DNA of 64,000 bases from assembly GCF_015278255.1 (NCBI RefSeq), contig NZ_JADIJC010000008.1, positions 62,001 through 126,000 of the forward strand, written 5' to 3'. The notes below the pieces were generated by a model that worked only from the letters and a program-made list of their open reading frames with translations, ran no database searches and was not told the origin of the DNA. The DNA comes from Microbacterium hibisci. GTDB lineage: Bacteria > Actinomycetota > Actinomycetes > Actinomycetales > Microbacteriaceae. Below, in pieces: positions 20,194 through 29,833 of the stretch (position 1 is the stretch's first letter; every line of letters begins with the position of its first letter). The position numbers and the translations under genes are program-made.

Positions 20194-20906
20194 CCCGCGA
20201 GGGCCGCCTCGGCGTGGGAGTCATCGGGGCCGGCCGGGTCGGACCCGTGCTGGGCGCCGCGCTCGGCGGCGCAGGCCACGCGCTCGTCGGCATCACGCCG
20301 GGATCCGACCCCGAGCGAGTCGAGGCGATCCTCCCCGGCGTCCCCGTCCTCGATGCGACCGAGGTGGCGCGGCGGAGCGAGCTGGTCATCGTCGCCGTGC
20401 CGCACGATCAACTCGAGGGACTGGTGACCGGCCTCGCCGAAGTGGGGGCATGGCAGCCGGGGCAGCTCGTGGTGCACACCGATCCGGCCTGGGGCACCGG
20501 CATCCTGTCGGCCGCCGTGGCGAAGGGCGCGATCCCGCTCGCGGTGCACCCGGCGATCGAGTTCAGCGGCACGTCGATGGATCTGCGCGCCCTCGCGAGT
20601 GGGTACGCGGCGGTCACCGCGCCCGGCCCGGTGCTGCCGATCGCGCAGGCGCTGGCGGTCGAGCTCGGCTGCGAGCCGGTGGTGGTGGATGAGGCCGCGC
20701 GCCCCGCGTACGCGGAGGCGATCGCCACCGCGCGCGACTTCTCGCGGTCGATCGTGCAGCAGGCGACGTCGCTCCTGGCGGAGGCCGGCGTGCCGCATCC
20801 GGGCTCGTTCCTCTCCGCGCTGGCCCACACCACGATCGACCACGCCCTGGCGGAGGCGGGCTCCGGTCCGGGACCAGCCGAGCCCCCCGCTACGATCCAA
20901 GGATGA
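20190..20906 (+). CDS. Rossmann-fold / DUF2520 protein
   Basis: The 238-residue protein begins LGVGVIGAGRVGPVLGAALGGAGHALVGI, a GxGxxG NAD(P)-binding start, followed by IVAVPHDQL and a C-terminal helical DUF2520 domain (AYAEAIATARDFSRSIVQQA). The arrangement resembles ketopantoate or pyrroline-carboxylate reductases. It lies directly before panC with a 4-nt overlap, which raises the possibility that it supplies pantoate. That is inference from context; canonical PanE residues were not verified. Confidence 0.85.
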   Translation: MTREGRLGVGVIGAGRVGPVLGAALGGAGHALVGITPGSDPERVEAILPGVPVLDATEVARRSELVIVAVPHDQLEGLVTGLAEVGAWQPGQLVVHTDPAWGTGILSAAVAKGAIPLAVHPAIEFSGTSMDLRALASGYAAVTAPGPVLPIAQALAVELGCEPVVVDEAARPAYAEAIATARDFSRSIVQQATSLLAEAGVPHPGSFLSALAHTTIDHALAEAGSGPGPAEPPATIQG

Positions 20907-21748
20907 TCAGCACCATCGACGGGCTGCGCGCCCGCCTGGCAGAGGTCCGCGCGGCGAATCCGGGTGTCCGCATCGCGCTCATCTCGACCATCGGCTCGCT
21001 CCACGACGGGCACATCGATCTCGTCCATCGCGCGCGCGAGGTCGCCGATGTCGTGGTGGTGTCGATCTTCGTGAACCCGCTGCGGTTCTCCTCGCCCGCC
21101 GAGCTCGCCGCGTACCCGCGCACGCCCGACGACGACGCCCGCCTGCTGGAGTCGCTCGGGGTGGAAGTGGTGTTCGCGCCGGATGCCGCTGAGCTGCTGC
21201 CGCACGGGTCGGCGACCACCAAGGTGAGCGCCGGCGATCTGGGCCTGCGCTACGAAGGGCGCAGCCGCCCGTTCTACTTCGACGGCCTCCTCACCGTCGA
21301 GGCCAAGCTCTTCCATCTCGTGCGGCCCGACGTCGCCGTGTACGGCGAGCGCGACCGGCAGCGCGTCTTTCTCGTGCGCCGCATGGTCCGCGACCTGTTC
21401 TTCGACCTCGAGGTCGCCACGGTCGAGACGGTGCGCGGCGATGACGGGCTGCCCGTCTCGACGCGGGTCGGACTGCTCGAGGAGCGCGATCTCGCGGCCG
21501 CCGTACTGCTGCCGGCCGCCCTCGACGCGGCCGCCGCCAACGCCGACCGCGGCGTCGATGCGTGCATCGCGGCCGCCCAGTCGACGCTGATGGGGGAGCC
21601 CCGCATCCGGCTCGAGTACCTGAGCGTGGTCGATCCCGCGACGTTCCTGCCCGTCGACGAGGGGAGCAGCGGCCCCGCGCTCGCGCTCATCGCCGCAACG
21701 GTGGCGGGCCACCGATTCATCGACAACGCCGAGATCTACCTCGGCTGA
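20903..21748 (+). CDS. panC: Pantothenate synthetase
   Basis: PanC condenses pantoate and beta-alanine with ATP to make pantothenate, the CoA precursor. The 281-residue protein shows SLHDGHIDLVHRA (HIGH-like ATP site), VSIFVNPLRF, the RPFYFDGLLTVEAKLF segment and RRMVRDLFFDLEV. The family more often reads MGALHEGH where this has IGSLHDGH. TACGAT at 20891-20896 lies 6 nt before the ATG, giving a possible leaderless transcript besides the ATGA-coupled read-through from the upstream gene. Confidence 0.93.
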   Translation: MISTIDGLRARLAEVRAANPGVRIALISTIGSLHDGHIDLVHRAREVADVVVVSIFVNPLRFSSPAELAAYPRTPDDDARLLESLGVEVVFAPDAAELLPHGSATTKVSAGDLGLRYEGRSRPFYFDGLLTVEAKLFHLVRPDVAVYGERDRQRVFLVRRMVRDLFFDLEVATVETVRGDDGLPVSTRVGLLEERDLAAAVLLPAALDAAAANADRGVDACIAAAQSTLMGEPRIRLEYLSVVDPATFLPVDEGSSGPALALIAATVAGHRFIDNAEIYLG

Positions 21749-21775
21749 GCCCGGGCTGCGGGGCTGGGAGGCGAC

Positions 21776-22570
21776 ATGCGCGTCACACGGATCGGCGGCC
21801 CGACGGCCCTCGTCGAATGGGAGGGGTGGCGGATCCTCACCGACCCCACCTTCGACCCGCCGGGGCGGACCTACGCGTTCGCGTTGGGCACGAGCTCTCG
21901 CAAGACGGCGGGCCCCGCACTGTCGCCCGACGAGATCGGCGAGGTGGATGTCGTGCTGCTCAGCCACCATCACCACGCCGACAACCTCGACGACGCCGGC
22001 CGCGCCGCGCTGTCGTCGGTCCGCACGGTGCTGACTACGGTCGCCGGCGCGAAGCAGCTGTCGTCCTCGGGCGGCCACCCCGACGCCCGCGGACTCCGAG
22101 CCGGAGACACCGTCACCCTCACGGCGGAGGGCAAGCCCGATCTCATGGTCACGGCGACCCCCTGCCGGCACGGCGCGCCGCTCACCCGGGCCATCGTCGG
22201 CCCGGTGGTGGGCTTCGCGCTCACGCTGGACGGCGCCGCGCGCCCCGGCCTGTGGATGACGGGTGACACGGTGATGTACGGAGCGCTGCGCACGGCGGCG
22301 CGGGGTCTCCGGCCGGACGTCGCGCTCGTGCACATCGGTGCGGTGAAGTTCCCGCTCACCGGGCCGCTCGCGTACACGATGAACGCGGAGGACGCCGTGG
22401 AGCTGATCGCCCTGGCCGAGCCCGGCGTCGCGGTGCCGATCCACGTCGAGGGATGGAGTCACTTCTCTCAGCAGGAGCAGGCGGCCGCCGCGGTCTTCGA
22501 GTCGGCGCCGGGTGGGGTGCGCGATCGCGTGAAGTGGGCGCCGCTGGGGGAGGCCGTCGACCTGCGCTGA
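21776..22570 (+). CDS. MBL-fold metallohydrolase
   Basis: The 264-residue protein has the metallo-beta-lactamase metal motif SHHHHADN (~62-69), an early ILTDPTF segment, and further His/Asp candidates in CRHGAP, MTGDT and PIHVEGW. It resembles the UlaG/RomA-like L-ascorbate-lactonase branch, cytoplasmic hydrolases of uncertain substrate. It begins 27 nt after panC and may be co-transcribed. Gene function is not determined by its neighbours. Confidence 0.87.
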   Translation: MRVTRIGGPTALVEWEGWRILTDPTFDPPGRTYAFALGTSSRKTAGPALSPDEIGEVDVVLLSHHHHADNLDDAGRAALSSVRTVLTTVAGAKQLSSSGGHPDARGLRAGDTVTLTAEGKPDLMVTATPCRHGAPLTRAIVGPVVGFALTLDGAARPGLWMTGDTVMYGALRTAARGLRPDVALVHIGAVKFPLTGPLAYTMNAEDAVELIALAEPGVAVPIHVEGWSHFSQQEQAAAAVFESAPGGVRDRVKWAPLGEAVDLR

Positions 22571-22597
22571 CGAGGGCGTCCGCTCGGACACCGCTCG

Positions 22598-23830
22598 TCA
22601 GGGGGCGCGTTCCGCTGACGAGCGGCTCGCCTGTGGCGAGGTGCGGCGCATGGCGGAGCCCGCGACGAGCGTCGCGATCAGCACGACCGCCGAGAAGACG
22701 AGCAGCACGGTCGCCTCGCCCCAGAAGGCGAGGCTGAGCCCCACGAGGAGCACCGGCGCGACGAGCCCTCCGTAGGCGATGAGGAAGAGGAGCGCGAGCG
22801 TCTCGCCCCGTCGTTCGGGGCCGGTGAGCGCGCCGGCCACGGCGATCGCCGACCGGAACATGATGCCGGCGGCGGCACCGGCGACCACGCCGCCTCCGAT
22901 GAAGAGCGCAAGGGCGGGGATCAGCGCCCCCGCTGCGATCGCTGCGAGTCCGACGGCGAAGCCCACGATCGCGATGAGGAGCTGCGTGCGCTGGGCGACG
23001 CTGACGAGAAGCAGCTGGGCGAGGGCCGCAGCTCCGAAGACCGCGAAGACCGTTGCTCCCTCGACGAGGTGGTCCGACACGTCGAACGTGTCGCGCAAGA
23101 ACGTCGGAGCCAGAGACGTGAACAGCGCGAAGAGGGCGAACGAGGCGGCGGCGCCCGTGCTCGCCGCGGCGAATGCCGCGCGATACGTCGGCGGGAACGC
23201 CAACCGCTGCGGCCGGTACGCCGGATGAGCGGCGGCCGTGTCCACGGTCTCGGGTACGTGGCGCAGGACGACGGCCGCCGTGACGAAGATCGCCAGGAAC
23301 GTGATGTGCGGCAGCTCCAGAGGGTCGGGCGCGAACTCGGCGAAGAGTCCCCCCACGAGCGGCCCGAGCGCCAGCCCGCCGAGATTGGCAGCTCCCGCGA
23401 CCGACGCGGCGACGACGGCTCTCTCGCCAGGTCGCGCCCTCGCACGCAGCTCGGCGAGGTGAGCCGTCGCCGCGGCGCTGATGATGCCCACGCCGACCCC
23501 ATCGATGAACCGGGCCGCGACGAGGCCGGGCACCGAGTTCCACGCGATGAAGACGATCGCCGCGAGCGCCGACACGAGCACGGCGATCACCGTCATCCGC
23601 CGTCGCCCGGCCCAGTCGCTGATGTGACCGACGAGGAAGAGGCTGAAGACGACCCCGACCGCGAACGCGGTGAAGATGACGGTCACCACCTCGACGGGGA
23701 ACTCGTCGGCCGCCTGATAGAGCGGATACAGCGGAGTCGGGACGGTCGCGTAGGCGGTGACGGTCATGAAGGCGGCTGCGACCACCCAGAATCCCGTGAG
23801 ATCCGACATCGTGCGACGAGCTCGCGACAT
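22598..23830 (-). CDS. MFS transporter
   Basis: The 410-residue protein has about twelve TM segments and the MFS loop VGHISDWAGRRRMTVIAVL between TM2 and TM3. It is an inner-membrane secondary transporter; many relatives are annotated as sugar or drug exporters. ATG 23830 is preceded by a weak GGACGG; the ATG at 23809 is an alternative. The gene is divergent from lysS and converges with the metallohydrolase gene 27 bp away. The TTGGCC/TATGGT promoter at 23873-23901 serves it. Confidence 0.87.
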   Translation of the reverse strand: MSRARRTMSDLTGFWVVAAAFMTVTAYATVPTPLYPLYQAADEFPVEVVTVIFTAFAVGVVFSLFLVGHISDWAGRRRMTVIAVLVSALAAIVFIAWNSVPGLVAARFIDGVGVGIISAAATAHLAELRARARPGERAVVAASVAGAANLGGLALGPLVGGLFAEFAPDPLELPHITFLAIFVTAAVVLRHVPETVDTAAAHPAYRPQRLAFPPTYRAAFAAASTGAAASFALFALFTSLAPTFLRDTFDVSDHLVEGATVFAVFGAAALAQLLLVSVAQRTQLLIAIVGFAVGLAAIAAGALIPALALFIGGGVVAGAAAGIMFRSAIAVAGALTGPERRGETLALLFLIAYGGLVAPVLLVGLSLAFWGEATVLLVFSAVVLIATLVAGSAMRRTSPQASRSSAERAP

Positions 23831-23872
23831 GACGCCGTCCGATCTGGTCGAGGTGACCCCAGGGCGCCCCCG

Positions 23873-23901
23873 ACCATACTCGCGTGCGCCGGCGCGGCCA
23901 A
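23873..23901 (-). promoter_or_regulatory. SigA-type promoter of the MFS gene
   Basis: On the minus strand TTGGCC (23896-23901) and TATGGT (23873-23878) are 17 bp apart. This puts the transcription start roughly 35 nt upstream of the ATG at 23830. Confidence 0.6.
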
Positions 23902-24052
23902 GAGCCCGGATCTCGTGCTGCGGGTGCCACGGGGGCGCGGCGCGGCATCCGGTGCAGCCGTGCCATCGGCTGTTCAGAAAGGCCGGAGCCGCCCGCCGAT
24001 AGACTTGGGGGTCCGCATTCTGCGGAGAACACCGCACCGAGGAGCACATCCC

Positions 24053-25585
24053 GTGACCGACACGACCTCGCCCGCCGAGACCGCCGAGCCGACCGAGCTG
24101 TCCGAAGACGACGTCTTCGAGCAGAAGGCCGTGCGGCTGGCCAAGCGCGAGCGGCTGGTCGCGGAGCGGACCGATGCCGCGGGCGGTGCCTACCCGGTGA
24201 GCGTGCCGATCACCGACACGATCCCCGCGCTGCGCGAGCGCTACGGCGACCTCGAAGCGGGCGCCGAGACCGGCGTCACCGCGGCGGTCGCCGGCCGCGT
24301 CGTCTTCAGCCGCAACACCGGGAAGCTGTGCTTCGCCACGCTGCAGGCCGGGGACGGCAGCCGGATCCAGGCCATGGTGTCGCTGGCCGCCGTCGGCGAC
24401 GAGTCGCTGCAGGCGTGGAAGGAGCTGGTCGACCTCGGCGACCACGTCTTCGTCTCGGGCGAGGTCATCTCCAGCCGCCGCGGCGAACTGTCGATCATGG
24501 TCGGCGAGTGGCGCATCGCCTCGAAGGCGGTGCTGCCGCTGCCGAACCTCCACACCGAGCTGAGCGAGGAGAGCCGCGTCCGCAGCCGCTTCCTCGATCT
24601 CATCGTGCGCGACCGCGCGCGCGAGACGGTGCTGGCGCGGGCGAAGGTCAACCAGAGCCTGCGTCAGACGTTCGCCTCGCACGACTTCGTCGAGGTCGAG
24701 ACGCCGATGCTGCAGGTGCAGCACGGCGGCGCGTCGGCGCGCCCCTTCATCACGCACTCGAACGCCTTCGACGCCGACCTGTACCTGCGCATCGCGCCCG
24801 AGCTCTTCCTCAAGCGCGCCGTCGTCGGCGGCATCGACCGCGTGTTCGAGATCAACCGCAACTTCCGCAACGAGGGCGCCGACTCCACGCACAGCCCCGA
24901 GTTCGCGATGCTCGAGGCGTATCAGGCTTACAGCGACTACAACGGGATCGCCGACCTCACGCAGGAGCTCATCCAGAACGCCGCGGTCGCGGTGTCGGGC
25001 TCGACCACGGTCACGTGGGCCGACGGCACCGAGTACGACCTCGGCGGGCAGTGGGACCGCCTCTCGATGTACGACTCCCTGTCGGAGGCGGCCGGCCGGT
25101 CGATCACGCCCGAGACGCCCTTCGACGAGCTCGTGACGCTCGCCGAGGCCGAAGGCGTCGACCTGCCTCCGCACGCGATCCACGGCAAGCTCGTAGAAGA
25201 GCTGTGGGAGCACTTCGTCAAGCCGGGCCTGCACCGGCCGACGTTCGTGATGGACTTCCCCCTCGACACCAGCCCGCTGGTGCGCGAGCACCGCTCCATC
25301 GCGGGCGTCGTGGAGAAGTGGGACCTCTACGTCCGCGGCTTCGAGCTGGCGACCGGCTACTCCGAGCTCGTCGACCCGGTCATCCAGCGCGAGCGCTTCG
25401 TCGAGCAGGCCAAGCTCGCGGCGCGCGGCGACCTCGAGGCCATGCGCATCGACGACGAGTTCCTGCGCGCTCTGGAGCACGGCATGCCCCCGACCGGCGG
25501 TATGGGCATGGGCATCGACCGGCTGCTCATGGCGGTCACCGGGCTCGGCATCCGCGAGACGATCCTCTTCCCGCTCGTCAAGTAG
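24053..25585 (+). CDS. lysS: Lysyl-tRNA synthetase, class II
   Basis: LysS charges tRNA-Lys with lysine. The 510-residue protein has an N-terminal OB-fold anticodon-binding domain (~65-170, VAGRVVFSRNTGKLCFATLQ), class II motif 2 (VFEINRNFRNEGADSTHSPEF from ~278), and motif 3 GMGMGIDRLLM at the C-terminus. GTG 24053 is preceded by GAGGAG about 9 nt upstream; about 60 extra N-terminal residues are charged and unlike the core. TAGACT at 24000-24005 is a likely -10, giving a leader of about 40 nt. Confidence 0.96.
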   Translation: MTDTTSPAETAEPTELSEDDVFEQKAVRLAKRERLVAERTDAAGGAYPVSVPITDTIPALRERYGDLEAGAETGVTAAVAGRVVFSRNTGKLCFATLQAGDGSRIQAMVSLAAVGDESLQAWKELVDLGDHVFVSGEVISSRRGELSIMVGEWRIASKAVLPLPNLHTELSEESRVRSRFLDLIVRDRARETVLARAKVNQSLRQTFASHDFVEVETPMLQVQHGGASARPFITHSNAFDADLYLRIAPELFLKRAVVGGIDRVFEINRNFRNEGADSTHSPEFAMLEAYQAYSDYNGIADLTQELIQNAAVAVSGSTTVTWADGTEYDLGGQWDRLSMYDSLSEAAGRSITPETPFDELVTLAEAEGVDLPPHAIHGKLVEELWEHFVKPGLHRPTFVMDFPLDTSPLVREHRSIAGVVEKWDLYVRGFELATGYSELVDPVIQRERFVEQAKLAARGDLEAMRIDDEFLRALEHGMPPTGGMGMGIDRLLMAVTGLGIRETILFPLVK

Positions 25586-25637
25586 CGCGAGCGGCGCCGC
25601 GGCGCAGGTAGCGCGGGCGGCGCTGCGGCCGCACACG

Positions 25638-26960
25638 TCACCGCCCGCCCGCGCGGCGGAAGGCCCAGTCGGGCAGGTGACCGGCGGCCACGAAGGAGAG
25701 CACGATCTGCGACAGCCCGTGCTCGGGCTCGATCTCGCAGGCCCGTTCGGCGTAGGCGGCGGCGTGCGTCGAGCGTCCGAGCGCCCACGACAGCCACGCG
25801 CACATCGCGAGCGGTCCCGGTCGCGCGTTGCGCGGTGCGACCGCGGCCGCATGCCGGGCGAGCGTGAGCGCCGTCTCGAGCCGGGAGACGTCCGGTGCGT
25901 CGCCCTCGCCCCACATGCGCATCGCAAGGTGCGCGGGGTACTCCTCGCCCGACTCCCACCGCAGCTGCGCGTCGAACGCCTCGTCGCCCTGCGCGAGGTC
26001 GCCGCTCCACTGCACGAGCGCGACGTCGCGCAGCGACGGGCGGGCCAGGCACCAGACGAGCGCGGCGGCGTCGTAGGCGTCGGCGTCCTCCGGCGACCGC
26101 GACAGGGCCTCCTCGAAGAAGCCCGGAAGGTCGTCGAACCGGCAGACGGTTGCGAGGGCGCGCGGGTCGACGCGATCCGCCGATGCGGTCATGGATGCCG
26201 CGTCCTCGACCTCGCCCGACACCGGCGCCGGAACGGGCCCCAGGTCGTCGGCGCACGCCGACGGTGTGGTCGTCGCCGCACGGGGCGTCGTGCGCACCGG
26301 GTCGCCGGCACGGCACGTGGCATCGGCCGCAGGCCCGAACGCCGAGCGTGCCGGGTCCGATGAGCGCGGTGCCGCGAGGTCTGCGGTGTCCCGTCCGCAC
26401 AGGACGTCGACGGCCCGCTGGAGGGCGTCCATCGCCCGCGCGACGTGGTCGCGCTCCTCGTCCGTGCAGTGCGGCAGGTCGGCGCCGGCGGACTGGTCGC
26501 CGTCGGGCTCGGGCACGTCGGCGGGGCCGCTCCAGGTCAGGTCTTCCAGCGCGCGTCCATCGCCGGGGCAGTCGGGGTCGAGGAGCGACGCCCACGCGTC
26601 GCCCGCCACGCACAGCAGGTCGGTGACGCGCAGGCCGCACGCGTGGGCGCGGCGCTCGAACGCGGCGAGGACCCCGCGGTGCGGCATCCGCCCCTCGTCC
26701 TCGAAGCGCGCGTCGGTGTATGCGATCGCGGCGACGGCGTCCGCGTCGGGGAGCCGGCACACCATGCCGGTCACCGTGGCCGCGACGCTGTCGATCGCGT
26801 CGTCGTCGCCGTCCGGCAGGTCGAACCGCATGGCGCCGAGGCTGCGCGCGCCGTCGAAGGGGATGACGACGAGGCTCTGCGTCGGGTGGTAGCCGAGCAT
26901 GCGGGGGATGAAGGACAGGAACTGCGCGGCGTCCGCGGCTTTGACGACAGTGGGGGTCAT
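25638..26960 (-). CDS. DUF4192 domain protein
   Basis: The 440-residue protein begins AAQFLSFIPRMLGYHPTQSLVVIPFDG, the diagnostic opening of DUF4192, an actinobacterial cytoplasmic family of unknown function. A low-complexity middle (~180-260) rich in Asp, Ala and Pro separates it from a C-terminal helical, TPR-like region (LTLARHAAAVAPRNARPGPLAMCAWLSWALG). ATG 26960 has GGGAGA about 10 nt upstream. It converges with lysS 52 bp away. Confidence 0.85.
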   Translation of the reverse strand: MTPTVVKAADAAQFLSFIPRMLGYHPTQSLVVIPFDGARSLGAMRFDLPDGDDDAIDSVAATVTGMVCRLPDADAVAAIAYTDARFEDEGRMPHRGVLAAFERRAHACGLRVTDLLCVAGDAWASLLDPDCPGDGRALEDLTWSGPADVPEPDGDQSAGADLPHCTDEERDHVARAMDALQRAVDVLCGRDTADLAAPRSSDPARSAFGPAADATCRAGDPVRTTPRAATTTPSACADDLGPVPAPVSGEVEDAASMTASADRVDPRALATVCRFDDLPGFFEEALSRSPEDADAYDAAALVWCLARPSLRDVALVQWSGDLAQGDEAFDAQLRWESGEEYPAHLAMRMWGEGDAPDVSRLETALTLARHAAAVAPRNARPGPLAMCAWLSWALGRSTHAAAYAERACEIEPEHGLSQIVLSFVAAGHLPDWAFRRAGGR

Positions 26961-27166
26961 GGAGGACGACTCTCCCGAACTGCGGGGGCGCGTAGGACGA
27001 CGGATGCCGCGACCGTGGGCACTGCCTCGCCAGCCGCCTATCCGGCGGGATGTGGAGGAATGGTGGGGCCTTCCCGAGGCCGCTCGGCCTGTGGAGAAGC
27101 CGCGGAATCCGGCCCTTGCGGCCACCTGTGGAGGAGGCGCCGCCGGCACCGCGTATCCTTGAAGGC

Positions 27167-27358
27167 ATGGATTACTGGGTCGCGGTGCTGTGGACGCTCC
27201 TGCCGACCGTCGTCGTCTCGCTGATCTTCTTCTTCGTGATGCGCAGCGTGATCCGTGCTGACCGCACCGAGCGTCGCGTCTATGCGAAGCTCGAGGCCGA
27301 GGAGCGCGCGAAGCGCGGACTCCCGCCGGTCGCACCCACCGCTTCCGCGGACCGCTGA
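27167..27358 (+). CDS. Small single-pass membrane protein (63 aa)
   Basis: One TM segment (WVAVLWTLLPTVVVSLIFFF, ~4-23) is followed by a basic, charged cytoplasmic helix (RADRTERRVYAKLEAEERAKR). Small proteins of this form are common and conserved in Microbacteriaceae, with no known function. TATCCT at 27154-27159 is 7 nt before the ATG and no ribosome site is present, so it is probably leaderless. It is divergent from DUF4192. Confidence 0.8.
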   Translation: MDYWVAVLWTLLPTVVVSLIFFFVMRSVIRADRTERRVYAKLEAEERAKRGLPPVAPTASADR

Positions 27359-27410
27359 CACCGCCCCACGCCGCAGGCCGCCGGTGCCGGGCGCCGTCGG
27401 CCCTCCCCGA

Positions 27411-27425
27411 TAGTGTGGGCACACT
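27411..27425 (+). promoter_or_regulatory. -10 box and palindrome upstream of cardiolipin synthase
   Basis: TAGTGT (27411-27416) is a -10 box candidate. The overlapping palindrome AGTGTG-GG-CACACT (27412-27425) covers the -10 and start point, a good position for a repressor. The leader would be about 70 nt. Confidence 0.4.
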
Positions 27426-27491
27426 GTCCCATCCGCCGGTCGTCCGATCGTCCCGATCCGCGCGACCCGTGCCGACGAGAGGCCTCGCCCG

Positions 27492-28958
27492 GTGATCACC
27501 ATCACGTTCGATGCAACGTGGTGGGTGGTGCTCGTCTTCGTCATCGACCTCGTCATCCGCGTGACGGCGATCATCGTCGTCCCGCGCAACCGCCGGCCGA
27601 CCGCGGCGATGGCCTGGCTGCTCGCGATCTACTTCATCCCGATCATCGGCGTGTTCCTCTTCCTCCTGATCGGCAACCCGCGGCTGCCCCGCAAGCGGCG
27701 CCGCAAGCAGGAGCGCATCAACGAGTACATCCACGACACGAGTGCGTCGCTCGACTTCGGAACGCTGCGCCCCCACGCGCCCGGCTGGTTCACGTCGCTG
27801 GTCACGCTCAACCGCAACCTCGGCGCGATGCCGCTGGCGGGCGACAACGCCGCGGAGCTGATCCCCGACTACCAGGAGAGCCTCGACGCGATGGCGGACG
27901 CCATCCGCGACGCCGAGCGGTTCGTCCACGTCGAGTTCTACATCCTGCAGGCGGATGCCGCGACCGACAACTTCTTCCGCGCGCTCGAAGAGGCGGCCGG
28001 CAGGGGGGTGACGGTGCGGGTCCTGCTCGATCACTGGGCCAACCGCGGCAAGCCGTTCTACAAGCGGACGCTCAAGCGCCTGGACGCGATGGGCGCGCAG
28101 TGGCACCTGATGCTCCCGGTGCAGCCGCTGCGCGGCAAGTACCAGCGCCCCGATCTCCGCAACCACCGCAAGCTCCTCGTGGTCGACGGCCGTGTGGCGT
28201 TCACCGGCTCGCAGAACATCACCGATTCGACGTACAACCTGCGCAAGAACATCCGTCGGGGCCTGCACTGGGTCGACCTCATGGCCCGCATCGAGGGCCC
28301 GGTCGTGGCATCCGTCAACGCGGTCTTCCTGAGCGACTGGTACAGCGAGACCGACGAGGTGCTCACCGACGACATCGACCTGTTCGACGTCACCAGCGGA
28401 CCGGGCGACCTGGACTGCCAGATCATCCCCTCGGGGCCGGGGTTCGAGTTCCAGAACAACCTCAAGCTGTTCGCCGGCCTGCTCTACGCGGCGCAACGGC
28501 AGATCATCGTGGTCAGCCCGTATTTCGTGCCCGATGAGGCGATGCTGCTGGCCATCACGACGGCCTGCCAGCGCGGCATCCATGTCGAGCTCTTCGTCTC
28601 GGAGGAGGGCGACCAGGCGATCGTCTACCACGCCCAGCGCAGCTACTACGAAGCGCTGCTGCGCGCCGGCGTGAAGATCTGGATGTACAAAAAGCCGTTC
28701 ATCCTGCACACGAAGAGCCTCACCATCGACGAAGAGGTCGCGATCGTCGGATCGAGCAACATGGACATGCGCAGCTTCGGTCTCAACATGGAGATCTCGA
28801 TGCTGGTGCGCGGCGAGGAGTTCGTGCGCCAGATGCGCGTCGTCGAAGACATGTACCGCTCACTCAGCCGCGAGCTCACGCTCGAGGAGTGGGAGAAGCA
28901 GCCGCTCCGGTCGACCGTCCTCGACAACCTCGCGCGGCTGACGTCCGCGCTGCAGTGA
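27492..28958 (+). CDS. cls: Cardiolipin synthase (phospholipase D superfamily)
   Basis: The membrane enzyme makes cardiolipin from phosphatidylglycerol. The 488-residue protein has two N-terminal TM segments (~10-30 and ~40-60) with the PLDc_N pattern, and two HKD motifs: HRKLLVVDGRVAFTGSQN (~222) and HTKSLTIDEEVAIVGSSN (~403). The start is GTG 27492. It matches the bacterial Cls type rather than the CDP-alcohol transferase type used by many actinobacteria; a second enzyme elsewhere in the genome cannot be excluded. Confidence 0.94.
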   Translation: MITITFDATWWVVLVFVIDLVIRVTAIIVVPRNRRPTAAMAWLLAIYFIPIIGVFLFLLIGNPRLPRKRRRKQERINEYIHDTSASLDFGTLRPHAPGWFTSLVTLNRNLGAMPLAGDNAAELIPDYQESLDAMADAIRDAERFVHVEFYILQADAATDNFFRALEEAAGRGVTVRVLLDHWANRGKPFYKRTLKRLDAMGAQWHLMLPVQPLRGKYQRPDLRNHRKLLVVDGRVAFTGSQNITDSTYNLRKNIRRGLHWVDLMARIEGPVVASVNAVFLSDWYSETDEVLTDDIDLFDVTSGPGDLDCQIIPSGPGFEFQNNLKLFAGLLYAAQRQIIVVSPYFVPDEAMLLAITTACQRGIHVELFVSEEGDQAIVYHAQRSYYEALLRAGVKIWMYKKPFILHTKSLTIDEEVAIVGSSNMDMRSFGLNMEISMLVRGEEFVRQMRVVEDMYRSLSRELTLEEWEKQPLRSTVLDNLARLTSALQ

Positions 28959-29088
28959 GGCGATGGGGCGATCTCCCGGCTGATCGTGACCATCGCGTGA
29001 TCGAAGTGCTGAGATTCCGGGGCGATCTGCGACACCATAGGGGTGACGGATGCCGGGGACGGCGTCCGCGGATGCCGAGGAGGCGCGC

Positions 29089-29823
29089 ATGCCCGTTCAC
29101 TCCCGTTCACTCATCGCCGCTGCCGGTCTGGCACTCTTGACCGCAGGACTTCTGACGGCTTGCGCGAGCCCCGCCGGCTCCGAGCCGAACTCCTCCTCCC
29201 CGTCGTCGTCGGCGCCGGGCACCGACGACTCCGATGACATGGATCTGGAGGCGGCCTGGCTCGACGGCGGGCGCATGATCGGCCTCGTCACGTACGGCTC
29301 GTCGACCTGCGTGCCCACGGCCGGCGACGTCTCGTACGCCGACGGTGTGCTCGAGGTCGAGCTCGTCGACCCCGCCGGCGACACGGCCTGCACGAGGGAC
29401 ATGGTCCCGCGGGCGACGGTGGTGGGCCTGCCTGAGGAGGCCGATACGACCCAGGAGTTCGAGGTCCGCGTCACCGGCGCCTACAGCGGTGAGGCCGACC
29501 TCGACCCCGTGCCGGGACTCGACCAGACCGGTGAGACCGACTACCTGCCGAGCGCCGGGTGGACCGACGCCGACGGCCAGTTCGTGATCCTCACGTGGGG
29601 TTCGTCGACGTGTCCTCCGGTGATCGAGAACGTCGAAGGCTCCGGCACCGAGGTGACGGTCACGTTCGCCACCCCGCCGGCCGACCAGGCCTGCACGATG
29701 GACATGGCGCCGCGCGGCGTCGTCGCGCAGGTCAGCGGCATCGACGACGACGCCGAGGTGTTCGCCATCCTCACCGGCGCCGAGTACGACGACGTCCGCA
29801 TTCCGATCATCGGCCACGACTGA
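29089..29823 (+). CDS. Lipoprotein with two copies of a Cys-containing domain
   Basis: The 244-residue protein starts at ATG 29089 with GAGGAGG upstream. The lipobox is LLTAC (Cys25), so it should be anchored on the outside of the membrane, followed by a Ser-rich linker. The mature part is an internal duplication: TYGSSTCVPTAGDV ... DTACTRDMVPRATVVGL aligns with TWGSSTCPPVIENV ... DQACTMDMAPRGVVAQV. Each copy keeps two cysteines, probably one disulphide per domain. No known family is recognised. Confidence 0.82.
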   Translation: MPVHSRSLIAAAGLALLTAGLLTACASPAGSEPNSSSPSSSAPGTDDSDDMDLEAAWLDGGRMIGLVTYGSSTCVPTAGDVSYADGVLEVELVDPAGDTACTRDMVPRATVVGLPEEADTTQEFEVRVTGAYSGEADLDPVPGLDQTGETDYLPSAGWTDADGQFVILTWGSSTCPPVIENVEGSGTEVTVTFATPPADQACTMDMAPRGVVAQVSGIDDDAEVFAILTGAEYDDVRIPIIGHD

Positions 29824-29833
29824 CGCCCGCGAA

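Noticed and set aside
24000..24052. T-box or other riboswitch before lysS
   Set aside because: The leader is only about 40 nt and has no T-box sequence or specifier stem; it is too short for such an element.
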